This document shows, one piece after another, positions 26,451-34,410 of a stretch of 64,000 nt of DNA. Positions within the stretch are counted from its first letter, which is position 1; every line of letters begins with the position of its first letter. The notes beneath the pieces were generated by a model, which saw only the letters and a list, made by a program, of their open reading frames with translations, was not told the DNA's origin and ran no database searches. A program made the translations under genes and the position numbers. This DNA comes from Bacteroidales bacterium (GTDB lineage Bacteria; Bacteroidota; Bacteroidia; Bacteroidales; UBA932), in assembly GCA_017550655.1 (NCBI GenBank), contig JAFZOK010000024.1, positions 62,001-126,000 on the forward strand, read 5' to 3'.

Positions 26451-28459
26451 TATTCGAAGGAGTATTTCTTGCCGTATTCCATCATCTGCTTCAGGTAGTC
26501 GTCGTTATAGACGATCTTGTAGTCAACCACCTTGCCGTTCTTTTCAACCGGAACAATGTCAGGATTGATGAAGCCCTTGTAAGGCTTGAGGTTGAGGGCG
26601 GCGTAGCGCTCCAGTACTTCCTTGTGGAGTTCAGGGTCTATGTCAACGGCATATTTCTCTATCAGAGCCTTGCCAGCCTTGTAGTCTCCCTCGGACTTGA
26701 TTCTCTGAATCTCAGCAAGTAGTTCTCCGAACAGGCCCCTGAGCTTTTCGAAATCGTTGATTACGAAATATGTCTTGCCGTTCCTGGTCTTTTTCTCGAT
26801 GACATTGTCCTTTGCCCCGTGCTCGTATGCCCATTCGGCCACGAGTTTGCGGTTCTGCATGTGGGCCTCGGTGTTTTTCTTTCCGAGCTCGATGCGGGTG
26901 AACTGGGTGAACAGGCCATTGCGGATATAGGTCATGTATTCTGCCTTGTAGGCATCGCTGTCAGGAAGAAGTCCCATCTCCACCAGTTTAGGGTCTGCAA
27001 GATAGTAGAGTGCAAAAAGGTCTGCCCTTGCCTCTTCAAGAGCGGAGTTGAACTCCTTCAGGGCGTTCTCCTTTACGTTTGGAAGAAGCTGGCCGGAAGC
27101 GTGTCCCAGGCACTCGTGCAGGTCTGTATGGAGGTTGTCTGTCATAACTCCGTACTTCTTGCACATGTCTATCTCGTCCTGGTCCCAGGCAAATTCAGTC
27201 AGGATGCTTTTCGGCATTTCGTCCGCAGCCTTGTCGTAAGCCTCGGTTATGTTGTTGATGGTAACGCTTTTTGAACCGTATTCCTTTCGGATCCAGTTGG
27301 CGTTAGGAAGGTTGATTCCGATAGGGGTGGAAGGATAGCAGGCTCCGCCCAGCGCGGTTACGTTGATAACCTTTGCGCTCACGCCCTTGACGTTCTCCTT
27401 CTTGAAACGCTTGTCCACAGGAGAATTGTCCTCAAACCACTGGGCCTCGGCACTGATGGCCTCGGTCCTTCGGCTTGCGCCCAAATCCTTGAAGTTGGCG
27501 ATTCCTTCCCAGGTAGCCTTTCTTCCCAGAGGATCGTCATAATCCTCGATAAAGCCGTTGGTGAAGTCCACAACCTTTGCCCCGTCGTCAACCCACTGGA
27601 TGTTGTAGGCGTCCCAATCCCGCAAATCTCCTGTGGTGTAGTACTTCACAAGAAGATCTATGGTCTTCTTCTGGCCGTCTGTCTCTGCATATTCCTTTGC
27701 CTTGTTGAGGTTCTCGATAATCTTCTCGATGGACTTGGAATAGAGGCCGCCCACCTTCCAGACTTCCTCCGTGATTGTTCCGTCCTCGTGCTTTACGAGT
27801 TTGGAATTCAGGCCGTAGGAAATCGGATGCGGATCCTTCGGGTCTTCCATCTTGTCGTAGAAACCGTTGACCTCTTCCTGGGTAAGGTCTCCCTCGTAGA
27901 AGTTTACGGCGGAGTTCTTGACCATATCAACCCTGGTATCGTTGCATCTTCTCATAGGAAGGATCCAGGTCTCGTACATCACAGGCAGAAGCTCTTCGCA
28001 GAGTTCTCCCTGGCCGGTTGCCTCCATCAGGCTCCTGAAATAGTCCGGAGAGCAGGCTGGATAGAATTTGTCCTCTGCATAGTGATGGTAGATTCCGTTG
28101 GAGAAGAAAACTCTCTTTGCATAGACGATAAATTCTTTATAGTCCTGGCATTCAGTGTCTCCCTTATATTCGTCGATAATCTTTTCAATGACTTTGCGGA
28201 TTCGGAGATTGTATTTTCCCATCTGGTCGAACATAATGTCCCTTCCGCATTTTGCGGCCTCCGATGTGTAGTAGAGGAAGGCCTTGTTCTCAAAGCTCAG
28301 CGAATCCCAGTCCGGAATCTGGTAGCGCAGGATCTGAAGGTCCGCGAATTCATCCACGATGTATGTGAAAGGCTTGTCGCTTTCCGCCTTTTTATCTTCC
28401 GTGCAGCCCATTGCCAGCGCTGCCATTGAGATAACAATCATTACTGTTAGTTTTTTCAT
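26450..28459 (-). CDS. Dipeptidyl peptidase III (M49) lipoprotein
   Basis: This zinc peptidase removes dipeptides from peptide N-termini. The zinc site HECLGH is the five-residue variant form known from Bacteroides DPP III, followed by EEARADLFALYYLAD with the glutamate ligand. The N-terminus has a lipoprotein signal (AALAMGC), so it is envelope-anchored, unlike cytosolic DPP III of eukaryotes. The length of 669 residues fits. The ATG at 28459 is used; a TTG lies 9 nt upstream. Confidence 0.95.
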   Translation of the reverse strand: MKKLTVMIVISMAALAMGCTEDKKAESDKPFTYIVDEFADLQILRYQIPDWDSLSFENKAFLYYTSEAAKCGRDIMFDQMGKYNLRIRKVIEKIIDEYKGDTECQDYKEFIVYAKRVFFSNGIYHHYAEDKFYPACSPDYFRSLMEATGQGELCEELLPVMYETWILPMRRCNDTRVDMVKNSAVNFYEGDLTQEEVNGFYDKMEDPKDPHPISYGLNSKLVKHEDGTITEEVWKVGGLYSKSIEKIIENLNKAKEYAETDGQKKTIDLLVKYYTTGDLRDWDAYNIQWVDDGAKVVDFTNGFIEDYDDPLGRKATWEGIANFKDLGASRRTEAISAEAQWFEDNSPVDKRFKKENVKGVSAKVINVTALGGACYPSTPIGINLPNANWIRKEYGSKSVTINNITEAYDKAADEMPKSILTEFAWDQDEIDMCKKYGVMTDNLHTDLHECLGHASGQLLPNVKENALKEFNSALEEARADLFALYYLADPKLVEMGLLPDSDAYKAEYMTYIRNGLFTQFTRIELGKKNTEAHMQNRKLVAEWAYEHGAKDNVIEKKTRNGKTYFVINDFEKLRGLFGELLAEIQRIKSEGDYKAGKALIEKYAVDIDPELHKEVLERYAALNLKPYKGFINPDIVPVEKNGKVVDYKIVYNDDYLKQMMEYGKKYSFE

Positions 28460-28493
28460 ATAGTTCAATGATTACTTTAATTTCCCGTTCAGG

Positions 28494-28581
28494 TGCTCCT
28501 ACCCTCCATTTTTTAGGGACGATGGGAGCATTTTAGGCCTTTTTTGCTCCCACTGGCACATAAAATGGGACGATGGGAGCA
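28494..28581. repeat. Intergenic palindromic repeat doublet (37-14-37 nt)
   Basis: Two 37-nt units (28494-28530, 28545-28581) flank the 14-nt spacer ttttaggccttttt. The second unit has perfect 8-bp ends TGCTCCCA/TGGGAGCA; the first has TGCTCC/GGAGCA and CCCT/AGGG. Both end in the identical GGGACGATGGGAGCA. The architecture matches the doublet inside copA. It lies between the DPP III and holin-like genes and could form strong hairpins in RNA. Confidence 0.78.
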
Positions 28582-28589
28582 CTTTCTCC

Positions 28590-29207
28590 TTAGAATTGGT
28601 TGGCCTGGTAGTTATCCTGTCCATTGTCCTTCGGACCGTCTTCCGGGCGGATATCCGTGTCGGGATTTTCTTCAGCATCTGCCTTTCCCTTGAAAATATC
28701 GCGGATCTTGTCCACCACAAGGCCTACATAGTGGAGAGGGTTGAGCATGTTCTTGAGCATCTGGTACTCGATGGCGATATCCTCTTCCTTGTCCTTGATT
28801 TCAGTTTCCACAAACTGCTGCTTGAGGTTGAGTTCCTTCATGCTGGAGAGTTTGTCGTCGCCGAGGAGCATTCCGGTGTAGAACCTTGCCATCTGGTTGG
28901 CAAACAGCTTCTTGCGCAGAAGCCAGATAACCACTCCAATTATCAGGGCAAGAGCGGCGGCGCAGAGGAATCCCAATGCGTTGTTTCCGAAAAGCTCTCC
29001 GAGGAAAAAGCCTGCGGCAAGGCACAGCAGCATCAAAACCACAGTGCCGATAAGAAGAAGTATGGTTGTCGCGATTACCCTGTTAGAAACTACCGACATT
29101 TTCTCGGCGCCTTTGAGGGCAGCCCTGTCCACCTGCATATACAGATATTTCTTGATTGAAGAACCGAGGCCCTCGTCAACCGGTCTTGTAAAATTGTTCT
29201 TTTCCAT
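28590..29207 (-). CDS. Membrane protein resembling phage-holin/DUF1469 family
   Basis: Two strongly hydrophobic helices (about residues 45-70 and 78-98) sit between an amphipathic N-terminal segment and a charged C-terminal tail ending in Asp/Glu/Asn-rich sequence. The helix hairpin ends in WLLRKKLFANQMARFY. This pattern resembles the holin-superfamily III membrane proteins of Bacteroidota, whose role is unknown. The start is the ATG at 29207. Confidence 0.7.
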   Translation of the reverse strand: MEKNNFTRPVDEGLGSSIKKYLYMQVDRAALKGAEKMSVVSNRVIATTILLLIGTVVLMLLCLAAGFFLGELFGNNALGFLCAAALALIIGVVIWLLRKKLFANQMARFYTGMLLGDDKLSSMKELNLKQQFVETEIKDKEEDIAIEYQMLKNMLNPLHYVGLVVDKIRDIFKGKADAEENPDTDIRPEDGPKDNGQDNYQANQF

Positions 29208-29243
29208 TGTCTTGCGGTTTAATTTGAAAGAAACTATCAGATA

Positions 29244-29251
29244 CAAATATA
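29244..29251 (-). promoter_or_regulatory. -7 promoter element of the holin-like gene
   Basis: On the minus strand TATATTTG matches TAnnTTTG 36 nt upstream of the ATG at 29207. Confidence 0.45.
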
Positions 29252-29304
29252 ACAAGAACCAGACAGTATTTGGCATGGAAAGTGCTGCATATTAATAAAA
29301 ATTG

Positions 29305-29312
29305 TACTTTTG
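29305..29312 (+). promoter_or_regulatory. -7 promoter element of the C11 protease gene
   Basis: TACTTTTG matches TAnnTTTG 30 nt upstream of the ATG at 29343, back to back with the promoter of the divergent holin-like gene. Confidence 0.45.
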
Positions 29313-29342
29313 TCTTTTCAGGAAGTTATTCATAGACGGATT

Positions 29343-30608
29343 ATGAAGATATTCAGATATATTGTTGCCATTTGCGCTGTAGCCTTGACGGTGTTGCCTT
29401 CCTGTTCCAAGGTGGAACCGAAGGACGTGGTGTTTGAGGAAAGGGAAAAGACGGTGCTTCTGTATTTCGCATCTCACAACAACCTCTCTATGGACGCATC
29501 GGCGAACATCAGCAAGATCATTCAGGGATATGTTCCTTCAGACGGCAACATTGTGCTGTACTGCAACAACTTTGACCTGTCCACCAAGCAGATGAAGGAT
29601 ACCCTTCCGCTGCTTGTCAACATTTCCAGAAACAAGAAGGGCGATGTGCAGATAGATACCATCTACAAGTTCCCTTACATTAATTCCTGCACCAAGAATC
29701 AGATGAAATCCGTCCTGAACATAACCAAGACCATCTGTCCGGCAAGGCATTACGGTCTGGTTCTCTGGTCTCACGGAACCGGATGGCTTCCGGTCAGCTA
29801 CTATAAAGACCATGCCTTCACTTCTTCTTCCACCTCCTCCGAGAAAGTGATGTACAGCCACCAGAGGTCTCTTTTCCCGGCTCCTCCAGGCGGCGTGGAC
29901 CCTTATGCCCACATGGTAAAGTCTTTCGGCAGCGAGCTTGGAACGGAAATGTCCATTTTCGACGTTCAGGAAGCCATAGGGGACACTCATTTTGATTTCG
30001 TCGCTATGGATGCCTGCTTTATGGGAGGCGTAGAGGTTGCATACCAGATAAAGGACTGCTGCGACTATTTCATAGGTTCACCTGCAGAGATTCTGACGGA
30101 CAGTTATCCGTACGATACAGTCATTGAGAAGATGTTCAACGGAGACTACACTGGGGTTTCCCGGGCAATTTACGATTACTATAACGCCCAGAGCGGCGAT
30201 TACAAGTCTGTAACCATAGCCACCGTAAAGTGCTCCGAGCTGGCAGAGGTTGCAAATGAAGCCAAGGCCCTGTTCGCAAAATACAGGGATGGCATTCCTT
30301 CTCTGGACGTTACTTCAGTTCAGCGATATTTCAGGTATGACGACCACTGGTTCTATGACCTGAAGGATTTCCTGGACAACCTTTGCGGAGCATCAGAGAC
30401 GGCCGCCTTAACTTCCACCCTCCACAATGCGGTCATTGCCAAATACACTACCGGAAAGTTGATTAACCTCGATATCAATCCCGCCAAGTTCTCGGGCCTT
30501 AGCACCTATATTCCTGACGTTGAGGAAACCACATTGACAGCATACTATCCGAAATTCGCCTGGAACGATGATGTCCAGATGATAGTTCCAGCCACCTCAT
30601 CGGAATAG
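29343..30608 (+). CDS. Clostripain-family (C11) cysteine protease lipoprotein
   Basis: The N-terminal signal ends in LPSC, indicating an envelope-anchored lipoprotein. The C11/clostripain dyad is visible: the histidine in LWSHGTGW and the cysteine in AMDACFMGG. These peptidases cleave after basic residues and are common in gut Bacteroidales. The length of 421 residues is usual. A strong terminator follows. Confidence 0.93.
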   Translation: MKIFRYIVAICAVALTVLPSCSKVEPKDVVFEEREKTVLLYFASHNNLSMDASANISKIIQGYVPSDGNIVLYCNNFDLSTKQMKDTLPLLVNISRNKKGDVQIDTIYKFPYINSCTKNQMKSVLNITKTICPARHYGLVLWSHGTGWLPVSYYKDHAFTSSSTSSEKVMYSHQRSLFPAPPGGVDPYAHMVKSFGSELGTEMSIFDVQEAIGDTHFDFVAMDACFMGGVEVAYQIKDCCDYFIGSPAEILTDSYPYDTVIEKMFNGDYTGVSRAIYDYYNAQSGDYKSVTIATVKCSELAEVANEAKALFAKYRDGIPSLDVTSVQRYFRYDDHWFYDLKDFLDNLCGASETAALTSTLHNAVIAKYTTGKLINLDINPAKFSGLSTYIPDVEETTLTAYYPKFAWNDDVQMIVPATSSE

Positions 30609-30647
30609 TCCGTGGCGGACAAATCGCTGAAAATAAGAGAGATATAC

Positions 30648-30682
30648 AAATGAGGGGGTGTTAAATACGCACCCCCTCATTT
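30648..30682. terminator. Bidirectional terminator between C11 protease and rubrerythrin
   Basis: A perfect 13-bp stem (AAATGAGGGGGTG/CACCCCCTCATTT) with a 9-nt loop lies between convergent genes. T-runs occur on both exits. Confidence 0.9.
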
Positions 30683-30721
30683 GTTTTATACCCTGAGAAT
30701 CAGGAAATTGCCCGTCACGCG

Positions 30722-31276
30722 TTATTTCTTGAACAGGCGGTTGTAGATGCCTTCGAAGCCCTGTCCGTGGCGAGCCTCGTCCTTGCACATCTCGTGAACG
30801 GTGTCGTGGATGGCGTCATAGTTGAGCTGCTTTGCCTTGGTGGCAATCTTCTTCTTGCCTTCGCAGGCGCCTCTTTCGGCCTCGATTCTCTTCTCGAGGT
30901 TGGTCTTGGTGTCCCAAACCATCTCGCCGAGGAGCTCGCAGAATCTTGCAGCGTGGTCTGCCTCTTCCAAAGCATATCTTCTGAAAGCGTCTGCTGCCTC
31001 AGGATAGCCTTCGCGGTCTGCCTGGCGGCTCATTGCCAGATACATTCCAACCTCGGTGCATTCTCCGATGAAGTTGGCTTTCAGGCCTTCCCAGATCTCA
31101 GGATCGCAGCCCTTGGCAACGCCGATAACGTGCTCGTCTGCCCAGGCCTTCTTGTTCTCTTCCTCTACAACCTCGACGAATTTCTCTCTTGGCTGCTTGC
31201 ACTGAGGGCATCTCTCCGGAGGTTCCGGTCCTTCGTGGATATATCCACAAACTGTACATCTGAATTTCTTGATCAT
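30722..31276 (-). CDS. Rubrerythrin with N-terminal rubredoxin domain (reverse rubrerythrin)
   Basis: Residues 1-35 form a rubredoxin-like iron site (CTVCGYIH...CPQC). Residues about 50-184 form the ferritin-like di-iron domain ([45 protein letters not shown]). Rubrerythrins reduce hydrogen peroxide in anaerobes. The rubredoxin-first order matches the reverse rubrerythrins described in Clostridium, rather than the classical order. The ATG at 31276 starts right at the rubredoxin domain. Confidence 0.95.
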   Translation of the reverse strand: MIKKFRCTVCGYIHEGPEPPERCPQCKQPREKFVEVVEEENKKAWADEHVIGVAKGCDPEIWEGLKANFIGECTEVGMYLAMSRQADREGYPEAADAFRRYALEEADHAARFCELLGEMVWDTKTNLEKRIEAERGACEGKKKIATKAKQLNYDAIHDTVHEMCKDEARHGQGFEGIYNRLFKK

Positions 31277-31333
31277 AAGTGTAAAAGGTATTTGTTTGTA
31301 TTGTTCGTGTCTTAAGTCCAATCTTAAAACAAT

Positions 31334-31364
31334 CAAAGATAATCATTATTGGCATACGGGCAAC
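31334..31364 (-). promoter_or_regulatory. Promoter of the rubrerythrin gene
   Basis: On the minus strand TATCTTTG (31334-31341) matches TAnnTTTG, with GTTG at the -33 position 19 bp upstream. The leader would be about 55 nt. Confidence 0.55.
31339..31349. promoter_or_regulatory. PerR/Fur-like operator overlapping the rubrerythrin promoter
   Basis: ATAATCATTAT is a perfect 5-1-5 palindrome identical to the core of the PerR box (ATAATnATTAT). It overlaps the -7 element of the rubrerythrin gene, where a peroxide-sensing repressor would block transcription. No regulator gene is nearby; the call rests on the sequence and the target gene. Confidence 0.5.
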
Positions 31365-31378
31365 ATCGTTGAGGAAGG

Positions 31379-31409
31379 TTTGCACAAGTGGCAAAAATGT
31401 TTATCTTTG
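31379..31409 (+). promoter_or_regulatory. Promoter of rplY (TTTG-N19-TATCTTTG)
   Basis: TTTG at 31379-31382 and TATCTTTG at 31402-31409 give an exact Bacteroidota consensus with 19-bp spacing. It predicts an 80-odd nt leader before rplY. Confidence 0.75.
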
Positions 31410-31421
31410 CACCCGCATTTC

Positions 31422-31474
31422 GCCCGACGGGATTCGGGCTCGGTGCAATGGGGTCCCCATAAAGGTGGACTGAG
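31422..31474 (+). promoter_or_regulatory. Structured 5' leader of rplY (candidate autoregulatory RNA)
   Basis: The leader can form GCCCGA/TCGGGC (31422-31439), then TCGGT/ACTGA (31440-31444 with 69-73) enclosing a 3x8 internal loop and the hairpin ATGGG/CCCAT (31448-31460). The inner hairpin resembles the TGGGGTCTCCCCAT arm of 5S rRNA, next to which L25 binds. This suggests, but does not prove, feedback control by the L25 protein. Confidence 0.4.
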
Positions 31475-31495
31475 TAACACTTAAAACTTACAATT

Positions 31496-32089
31496 ATGCA
31501 GATTATCACACTGAACGCTGCCGAGCGTAAAATCGGCACCAAGCAGGACCTTAAGAAGATCCGCAGGGCAGGAAACGTTCCTTGCATCATTTACGGCAAC
31601 GGAACCCAGCATCTGGACATCGCCATTCCACTGGCAGACATCAAGAAGATTACGGACACTCCTAAGTCTTACATTATCCACGTAAATCTCAACGGTGAGA
31701 TTCATCCTTGCATCCTTCACGATGCTCAGTATGATCCTATCACTGACGACGCTATCCACATCGACTTCCTCGCCATTTCTGAGGACAAGCCGGTTGAGAT
31801 CGCCGTTCCTGTAAACGTTTTCGGTAACGCCGAGGGTGTAAAGCAGGGTGGCCGTCTGAGAATTGGCGTCAGAAAGGTTAAGGTTTGCGGTCCTATGGAC
31901 AAGCTTCCGGACCAGATAGACGTGGACATCACCACTCTTGGAGTTGGTAAGGCTATCTATGCAGGCGAGCTCAACGTGGCTGACTGCAAGGTTACTTCCC
32001 CTAAGAAGCTGATGGTTTGCGAGATCAAGCGTACCCGCGCTGCCGCTGCCGCTGCAGCAGCAGAGGCTGAGAACACCGAGGCAAAGTAA
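31496..32089 (+). CDS. rplY: Ribosomal protein L25, Ctc-type (5S rRNA-binding)
   Basis: Residues about 1-95 form the L25 domain that binds 5S rRNA (KIRRAGNVPCIIYGNG). Residues about 96-180 form the extra TL5/Ctc beta domain (VFGNAEGVKQGGRL). The C-terminus is an alanine-rich tail. The long Ctc form (197 residues) is normal for Bacteroidota. It has a strong promoter, a structured leader and its own terminator. pth follows, as in many bacteria. Confidence 0.96.
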   Translation: MQIITLNAAERKIGTKQDLKKIRRAGNVPCIIYGNGTQHLDIAIPLADIKKITDTPKSYIIHVNLNGEIHPCILHDAQYDPITDDAIHIDFLAISEDKPVEIAVPVNVFGNAEGVKQGGRLRIGVRKVKVCGPMDKLPDQIDVDITTLGVGKAIYAGELNVADCKVTSPKKLMVCEIKRTRAAAAAAAAEAENTEAK

Positions 32090-32130
32090 TTTGACTCTCA
32101 CAGTCAGCCTGGTATCAGGGTGTTTGAAAC

Positions 32131-32160
32131 AAGAGGATGGCCAAATTTGGTCATCCTCTT
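32131..32160 (+). terminator. Terminator after rplY
   Basis: AAGAGGATG/CATCCTCTT forms a 9-bp stem capped by CCAAATTTGG, followed by T-rich sequence. The pth gene must therefore have its own promoter or rely on read-through. Confidence 0.8.
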
Positions 32161-32247
32161 TAACTTTCTTATCTTGCAACTGGATTTTGGCTGTTCTACC
32201 GCGGTTGATTAAGGAAAGTGTTTATCGCGACAAGTTTAGAAATTAAA

Positions 32248-32988
32248 ATGGCAGGTAAGTATCTCATAGCGGGTCTTGGAAACATTGGTGCCGAATATGC
32301 CGGCACCCGTCATAACATCGGGTTTATGGTTGTGGATTACCTCGCCGGGGAATCCGGAGCCGTTTTCAGTGCCGGCAGGCTGGGAAGCACCGCAGAGATC
32401 TCTTATCGCGGAAGCAAACTCATCCTCCTTAAGCCTTCCACCTATATGAACCTCAGCGGAAGAGCCGTCAACTACTGGATGCAGGAGGAAAATATACCAT
32501 TGGAGCATCTTCTTGTCATCTGCGATGACCTTGCACTTCCGTTTGGAAGCGTGCGTATGCGCAAGAAGGGCAGCGACGGTGGCCACAACGGCCTGGCGCA
32601 CATAAACCAGACTTTGGGCAGCTCTGACTACTGCCGCATCCGTGTAGGTATCGGGAACGGTTTCCCTAAAGGCGGTCAGGTGGATTATGTCCTGGGAAAA
32701 ATCGAGGGAGAGGAAAAGGAGCAGCTACCGCCAATCCTCAAGCGTGCCGCCCAGGGTGTCAAGGACTTTACCTTTATGGGGCCGGACAGGGCAATGAATA
32801 TCTGCAATACGGATCCCAAGAAGGCCGAGCCGAAGGAAACTCCCGCCAAACAGGAAACACCCGTAACTCCACAACCGGAGAAGGCAGTTACTGAAGTCCC
32901 GGCCCCGGATAGTGTCGAGGATGAGCCAAAAGAATTGTCTTTCAGGGAAAAACTCCGGAATCTCTTCAGGAAGTACAGCAAGGAATAA
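32248..32988 (+). CDS. pth: Peptidyl-tRNA hydrolase with an acidic/proline C-terminal extension
   Basis: Pth frees tRNAs from stalled peptidyl-tRNA. Motifs are LIAGLGNIGAEYAGTRHNIGF (catalytic His in TRHN), KPSTYMNLSG, and the conserved GSDGGHNGL. The normal domain ends near residue 188. About 58 further residues are rich in Pro, Glu, Lys and Thr (ETPAKQETPVTPQPEKAV) and end in a basic helix (SFREKLRNLFRKYSKE). The ATG at 32248 begins a standard N-terminus. Confidence 0.95.
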   Translation: MAGKYLIAGLGNIGAEYAGTRHNIGFMVVDYLAGESGAVFSAGRLGSTAEISYRGSKLILLKPSTYMNLSGRAVNYWMQEENIPLEHLLVICDDLALPFGSVRMRKKGSDGGHNGLAHINQTLGSSDYCRIRVGIGNGFPKGGQVDYVLGKIEGEEKEQLPPILKRAAQGVKDFTFMGPDRAMNICNTDPKKAEPKETPAKQETPVTPQPEKAVTEVPAPDSVEDEPKELSFREKLRNLFRKYSKE

Positions 32989-32989
32989 A

Positions 32990-33367
32990 TCAGAAACCGT
33001 CCATCAGGCGGTCGATATCGCGGCGTTCCTTCTTTGTAGGGCGGCCGCTTCCACGTTCCCTTTTAAGGAAAATCGTTTCAACAGGAGCTATAAGTTTATC
33101 CAGCTCGCTTTGCGGGGTGGTGTTTTCCGCGTATTGGTCCACGAGCTTTGCTCCCTGGCGCTTGTCGACAGGCTCAATTACCGTGTAGCTGAAGTGGACC
33201 GCGCCTTTTCTGACTTCGATGGAATCTCCGGCCTTGATTTCCCTGGAGGATTTGGCCTGGGCGCCGTTTACGTAGACCTTGCCGGTACGGCAGGCCTCGG
33301 CGGCTTCGCTGCGTGTCTTGAACACTCTGATTGCCCAGAGATATTTGTCTATCCTAATATTTTCCAT
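32990..33367 (-). CDS. S4-domain RNA-binding protein (Hsp15-like)
   Basis: The 125-residue protein starts with an S4 RNA-binding domain (RIDKYLWAIRVFKTRSEAAEACRTGKVYVNG), followed by a basic tail (RGSGRPTKKERRDIDRLM). It matches the HslR/Hsp15 family that binds 50S subunits with stranded nascent chains. It overlaps the upstream gene by 1 nt and converges with pth. Confidence 0.92.
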   Translation of the reverse strand: MENIRIDKYLWAIRVFKTRSEAAEACRTGKVYVNGAQAKSSREIKAGDSIEVRKGAVHFSYTVIEPVDKRQGAKLVDQYAENTTPQSELDKLIAPVETIFLKRERGSGRPTKKERRDIDRLMDGF

Positions 33368-34335
33368 CAGTGGCAGTCTTCGTCATCGTGGTGGTGATGT
33401 CCGCATCCGCACTCCTCGTCATCGCAATCGTGATGATGATGTTCATCTTCTTCCTCATCTTCTTCTTTCGGAGGTTCGGGGATGTTGCACATATAGATGC
33501 GTAGGAAGGATGAAGTAGGGTTGTCGCCATCCTGGCTCGGAGTGATTGTCAGTTCCTGGATGTCGTGCGGAACGAGAGCAAGCGGGAACTTGGAGTCAAG
33601 TTCAATGCAGGTCTCGTCAGAGATGTCCGTGTAACCCCTTAAGTCTTTTACCTTCAGCGATGTCTGGTTGTCCAGGTTGAAAATGGCCATGAAGCTTTCC
33701 GTCTGGTCCGGGGCAATCGTCTGAGGCTTGGTGATGGCAACCCTCTCCATTCTGAAAAGGCAATCTTCTGGAGCAACATATTCCGGATTGGTGGCGTTCA
33801 GGTTGATGAAATCGAGAGCCTCTACAAGCTGGTCCGTTTCCCCGATATTGAAATCGCACGGGGAGTTTTGGGCCACTTCCACATATCTCACGCCTTCTCC
33901 GATGCGGAACGGAACGCCCGGGCGGATGTAGAAAGTCTCTCCCTCTTCAGGTCCGATTTCGTTCATTGTCTCCAGAATGGTTCCGCTTTGGCTTCTTTCG
34001 TAGATATCCGTTGCAGTAAGGCCTTTTTTGAAACCGATCCAGATGGAGGAGTCTTCCTTGGCGGAAAGTATGTAGAGCATCCTCTCCTTGCCCCAGTTGC
34101 CGTAGCGCGGAAGTGCGGTCTCGTCGTCCGGAGAAACGGTTATGTGCCCCGGTTCATCGCAGAGCTTTACTGTTATGGGCAGATTACCCTGGAAAAAGCT
34201 GAATACCTTGTCGCCGAGCAAATTGCCCATATAGGTGTCTATGAGGTCTTCCAGAGAGTTGTCCTTGAGGAAACCGTTGAGGGCGGCGCTTTCAGGTGTT
34301 ATGCTGTCCAGCAGAAGGGGATATATCTTTTTCAT
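33367..34335 (-). CDS. Divergent class I phosphomannose isomerase-like protein with His/Asp-rich tail
   Basis: The fold pattern of class I mannose-6-phosphate isomerase is visible: LPITVKLCDEPGHITVSPDD, YGNWGKERMLYILSA, and EGETFYIRPGVPFRIGEGV. The key metal-binding histidines of the true enzyme are replaced: HPDD reads SPDD, and the PAGTxHA motif reads RPGVPFR. The C-terminal 30 residues are almost only His, Asp, Glu and Cys (EEDEHHHHDCDDEE). It is probably not an active isomerase and may bind metal ions through the tail; the role is unknown. There is no signal peptide, so it is cytoplasmic. Confidence 0.7.
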   Translation of the reverse strand: MKKIYPLLLDSITPESAALNGFLKDNSLEDLIDTYMGNLLGDKVFSFFQGNLPITVKLCDEPGHITVSPDDETALPRYGNWGKERMLYILSAKEDSSIWIGFKKGLTATDIYERSQSGTILETMNEIGPEEGETFYIRPGVPFRIGEGVRYVEVAQNSPCDFNIGETDQLVEALDFINLNATNPEYVAPEDCLFRMERVAITKPQTIAPDQTESFMAIFNLDNQTSLKVKDLRGYTDISDETCIELDSKFPLALVPHDIQELTITPSQDGDNPTSSFLRIYMCNIPEPPKEEDEEEDEHHHHDCDDEECGCGHHHHDDEDCH

Positions 34336-34410
34336 TTCAAGAATAATGTCTTGTTTTAAAACTCTGTAACCAATTGTCTGTCCTGTCGCGGATAAAAACC
34401 GGTGGCAAAA

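Noticed and set aside
28494-28581. CRISPR array
   Set aside because: The 37-nt units are palindromic, differ inside, and are separated by a conserved 14-nt spacer. There are only two units and no cas genes, so it is not CRISPR.
31422-31474. Known metabolite riboswitch before rplY
   Set aside because: The helices do not match any riboswitch I know, and a ribosomal protein gene follows. A protein-binding leader is more likely.
33367-34335. Active mannose-6-phosphate isomerase (manA)
   Set aside because: The metal-binding histidines in the HPDD and PAGTxHA motifs are replaced, so the symbol is not justified.
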